A stretch of 7,684 bases of DNA from CAYLZW01 sp964388085 (GTDB taxonomy: Bacteria; Myxococcota; UBA727; CAYLZW01). Numbering within the stretch: position 1 is the stretch's first letter; every line of letters starts with the position of its first letter. The DNA lies in the NCBI GenBank assembly GCA_964388085.1, contig CAYLZW010000274.1, positions 1-7,684 on the forward strand, in the 5' to 3' direction. The notes under the pieces were generated by a model. That model was not told the DNA's origin and ran no database searches. It saw nothing but the letters and a program-made list of their open reading frames with translations. The translations under genes and the position numbers were made by a program. Positions 6,567-7,684 of this stretch are shown here, one piece after another.

Positions 6567-6684
6567 GCTATGCCCGTGCGGGGGAGGGGCGCAGCCTCTC
6601 TAAGAAGAGGGAGCGGAGCGACCAAGGATGGGAGGGGGCCCCGCATCGGGCTATGCCCGTGCGGGGGAGGGGCGCAGCCCCTCC
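6567..6684. repeat. 83-bp-period tandem repeat with hairpins (two copies, the second partial)
   Basis: A 30-bp sequence beginning GCTATGCCCG occurs identically at 6567-6596 and 6650-6679. Both copies continue into a sequence that pairs with the GGAGGGGC inside them. In copy 2 the stem is GGAGGGGC/GCCCCTCC (6666-6673 with 6677-6684, loop GCA). In copy 1 it is GGAGGGGC/GCCTCTCT (6583-6590 with 6594-6601), where the two differences become G.U pairs in RNA. Between the copies are a GAGCGGAGCGACC segment and the palindrome GGGGCCCC at 6635-6642. The element lies between convergent genes and resembles dispersed GC-rich intergenic repeats, but its copy number elsewhere cannot be seen here. Confidence 0.85.
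6666..6684. terminator. GC-rich hairpin between convergent genes (possible bidirectional terminator)
   Basis: An 8-bp perfect stem with a 3-nt loop begins 6 nt past the stop of the minus-strand 67-aa gene and 119 nt past the plus-strand lipoprotein stop. No U-tract follows in either direction: the plus strand has AAAATA after it, and the minus strand has TATTTT before it. It therefore does not fit a classical intrinsic terminator. It could still block convergent transcription or protect mRNA 3' ends. Confidence 0.3.
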
Positions 6685-6690
6685 AAAATA

Positions 6691-6894
6691 TCAGTCCAGC
6701 AGCTTTTCGAAGATCATGAAGGCGCCGATGACGAGCGCCCAGAAGCTCACCGCGCTCCAGAAGAACAGCAGTGAGCGCCCGCGCGGCGCGAGCTTGTCTT
6801 TGCGCGTGAAGCGCACGACGAGGCTGCCGATGCCGACGATGAGGCCGGAGCCGATCAGCAACACGGGCAGGTACTGGACGATCCGAAGCAGCAT
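6691..6894 (-). CDS. small two-helix inner-membrane protein
   Basis: This 67-aa protein has a hydrophobic helix at about residues 5-27 (IVQYLPVLLIGSGLIVGIGS) and a second at about 41-63 (LLFFWSAVSFWALVIGAFMI). The loop between them, RFTRKDKLAPRGR at 28-40, is strongly basic. By the positive-inside rule the loop is cytoplasmic and both ends are periplasmic. I do not recognise a family. The ATG at 6894 is the only start after an in-frame TAG at 6907-6909, and no clear Shine-Dalgarno precedes it. It lies 53 bp downstream of plsX on the same strand and may be cotranscribed with it. Membrane insertion is likely; the function is unknown. Confidence 0.75.
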   Translation of the reverse strand: MLLRIVQYLPVLLIGSGLIVGIGSLVVRFTRKDKLAPRGRSLLFFWSAVSFWALVIGAFMIFEKLLD

Positions 6895-6906
6895 GCGCGC
6901 CGGAGG

Positions 6907-6951
6907 CTACCAGCATGACCGCGTGCGCGTCTCGCCGTCGTCCGTCGTCAT
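6907..6951 (-). other. 14-codon mini-ORF overlapping the plsX stop, in frame with the 67-aa gene
   Basis: An ATG at 6951 overlaps the plsX TGA as ATGA, the same junction type seen at the two other overlapping gene pairs in the window. It reads MTTDDGETRTRSCW and stops at TAG (6909-6907), four codons before the ATG of the membrane protein and in the same frame. It could be a leader that carries ribosomes from plsX to the next gene, a former N-terminal extension cut off by the TAG, or chance. Confidence 0.25.
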
Positions 6952-7684
6952 TCGGCGTCTGATCCGTCGCTCGCCCTAGGCGCGGGAGAGGCCCGCGCCT
7001 CCTCGAGGCCCTCGCGGATGGCGTCCGTGAGCCCGGTGCGTACGGCCTTGTGCGCCACCTTGATGGCGTTCGCCAGCGCGCGCTCGGAGCTCCGGCCGTG
7101 CGCCTTGATGCAGACGTGATCGAAGCCGAGCACCGGCGCGCCGCCGTACTGTTGCCAGTCCGTCACCGCCTTCAGCTGCTTCACCGCGGGCGAGAGCAGC
7201 GTGAGGCCGGCCTTGTACAAGAGGCTCTGGTGAAACGCGTAGCGGCCGAGGTTCTGCACGGTCTCGGCGACGCCCTCGAGCATCTTCAGCACGATGTTGC
7301 CGGTGAAGCCGTCCGTGACGACGACGTCGGCCGTGCCGCGCGGGATGTCCATGCCCTCGATGTTGCCGAGAAAGCGCAGGCAGGCGAGCTGGCGCAGACG
7401 CTCGTGCGCGGCGACGACGCTGGCCTTGCCCTTGTTCGGCTCCGTACCGTTCGAGAGCAGCGCGACGCGGGGCGAAGGGTTGTGCGAGATGCGGCTCGCG
7501 TAGGCGGCGCCCATGATCGCGAAGCTGACGAGATCCTCCGCGCTGACGTCGAGGGTCAGCCCGGCGTCGAGGATCAAGCTGAACGGATCGTCCTTCTCCC
7601 CGCGTCGACGCTCCGTCGGGTAGACCGCTCCGAGCGCGCAGCGCGACACGCCCTCGAGGCGCTGAAACGCGCGCGCGCACGCGA
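6948..7684 (-). CDS. plsX: phosphate acyltransferase PlsX, C-terminal part (5' end beyond window)
   Basis: PlsX makes acyl-phosphate from acyl-ACP and inorganic phosphate, the donor for PlsY in the first acylation of glycerol-3-phosphate. It works at the cytoplasmic face of the membrane. The window holds 244 residues plus the stop; the frame is open to 7684 through AFQRLEGVSRCALGAVYP, so about 100 N-terminal residues are missing. Family signatures in order are LDAGLTLDV, DLVSFAIMGAAYA, VALLSNGTEPNKG, FLGNIEGMDIPRG, DVVVTDGFTGNIVLKMLEG and QQYGGAPVLGFDHVCIKAHG followed by RSSERALANAIK. The usual LDxGAN segment reads LDAGLT, a local variation. The last 16 residues are a polar Ala/Ser/Asp tail. 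fabH, a frequent neighbour, does not follow; the next gene is the 67-aa membrane protein. Confidence 0.96.
   Translation of the reverse strand, partial: ACARAFQRLEGVSRCALGAVYPTERRRGEKDDPFSLILDAGLTLDVSAEDLVSFAIMGAAYASRISHNPSPRVALLSNGTEPNKGKASVVAAHERLRQLACLRFLGNIEGMDIPRGTADVVVTDGFTGNIVLKMLEGVAETVQNLGRYAFHQSLLYKAGLTLLSPAVKQLKAVTDWQQYGGAPVLGFDHVCIKAHGRSSERALANAIKVAHKAVRTGLTDAIREGLEEARASPAPRASDGSDAE

Noticed and set aside
6567..6679. CRISPR-like array
   Set aside because: There are only two repeat copies with a 53-bp GC-rich interval, no further units and no cas genes. The repeat forms strong hairpins typical of intergenic elements.
6583..6684. Classical Rho-independent terminators
   Set aside because: The stems are good, but no run of T follows either hairpin in the direction of transcription. 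Only a tentative terminator is listed.

Overview
The window looks like chromosomal DNA of a very GC-rich Gram-negative bacterium, most likely a member of the Myxococcota (Polyangia/Sandaracinus-like). The reasons are the strong G/C bias at third codon positions, a short Cys-rich lipoprotein with an Asp/Gly/Pro-rich stalk (a style common in that phylum), and a PlsX sequence that reads like myxobacterial homologues. This placement is inferred from sequence style, not from a database search. I see no rRNA, tRNA, CRISPR array, insertion sequence or phage gene.

Layout. (1) 1-4087, minus strand, five codirectional genes in transcription order: a NamZ/DUF1343 exo-beta-N-acetylmuramidase (GTG start, strong Shine-Dalgarno), an unrecognised 203-aa protein 2 nt after it, nadD (ATGA 4-nt overlap with the unknown gene), then after a 134-bp gap a Cys-rich lipoprotein, and after 54 bp the first 295 codons of a ClpA/ClpC-type AAA+ chaperone that runs off the left edge. 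The first three genes form a tight operon. The last two may belong to it or have their own promoter. (2) 4088-4150, a 63-bp divergent intergenic region. (3) 4151-6546, plus strand, two genes with a 4-nt ATGA overlap. The first encodes a short protein that follows the Old Yellow Enzyme pattern but lacks the usual catalytic signatures. The second encodes a 496-aa lipoprotein whose C-terminal half resembles a metallopeptidase-type helical domain but has no HExxH. (4) 6547-6690, a non-coding stretch with a 30-bp sequence repeated exactly 83 bp apart, each copy able to form a GC-rich hairpin. It lies between convergent genes. (5) 6691-7684, minus strand: a 67-aa two-helix membrane protein downstream of the C-terminal ~244 codons of plsX, whose 5' end is beyond the right edge.

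How the genes may fit together. NamZ (peptidoglycan sugar release), NadD (NAD synthesis) and PlsX (phospholipid synthesis) are housekeeping functions, and Clp is protein quality control. The most unusual material is the translationally coupled pair at 4151-6546, where two enzyme-like scaffolds both seem to have lost their catalytic residues. Next in interest are the unknown protein locked between namZ and nadD, the Clp protein with a long disordered insert, and the hairpin repeat at 6567-6684. No defence or mobile system could be supported.
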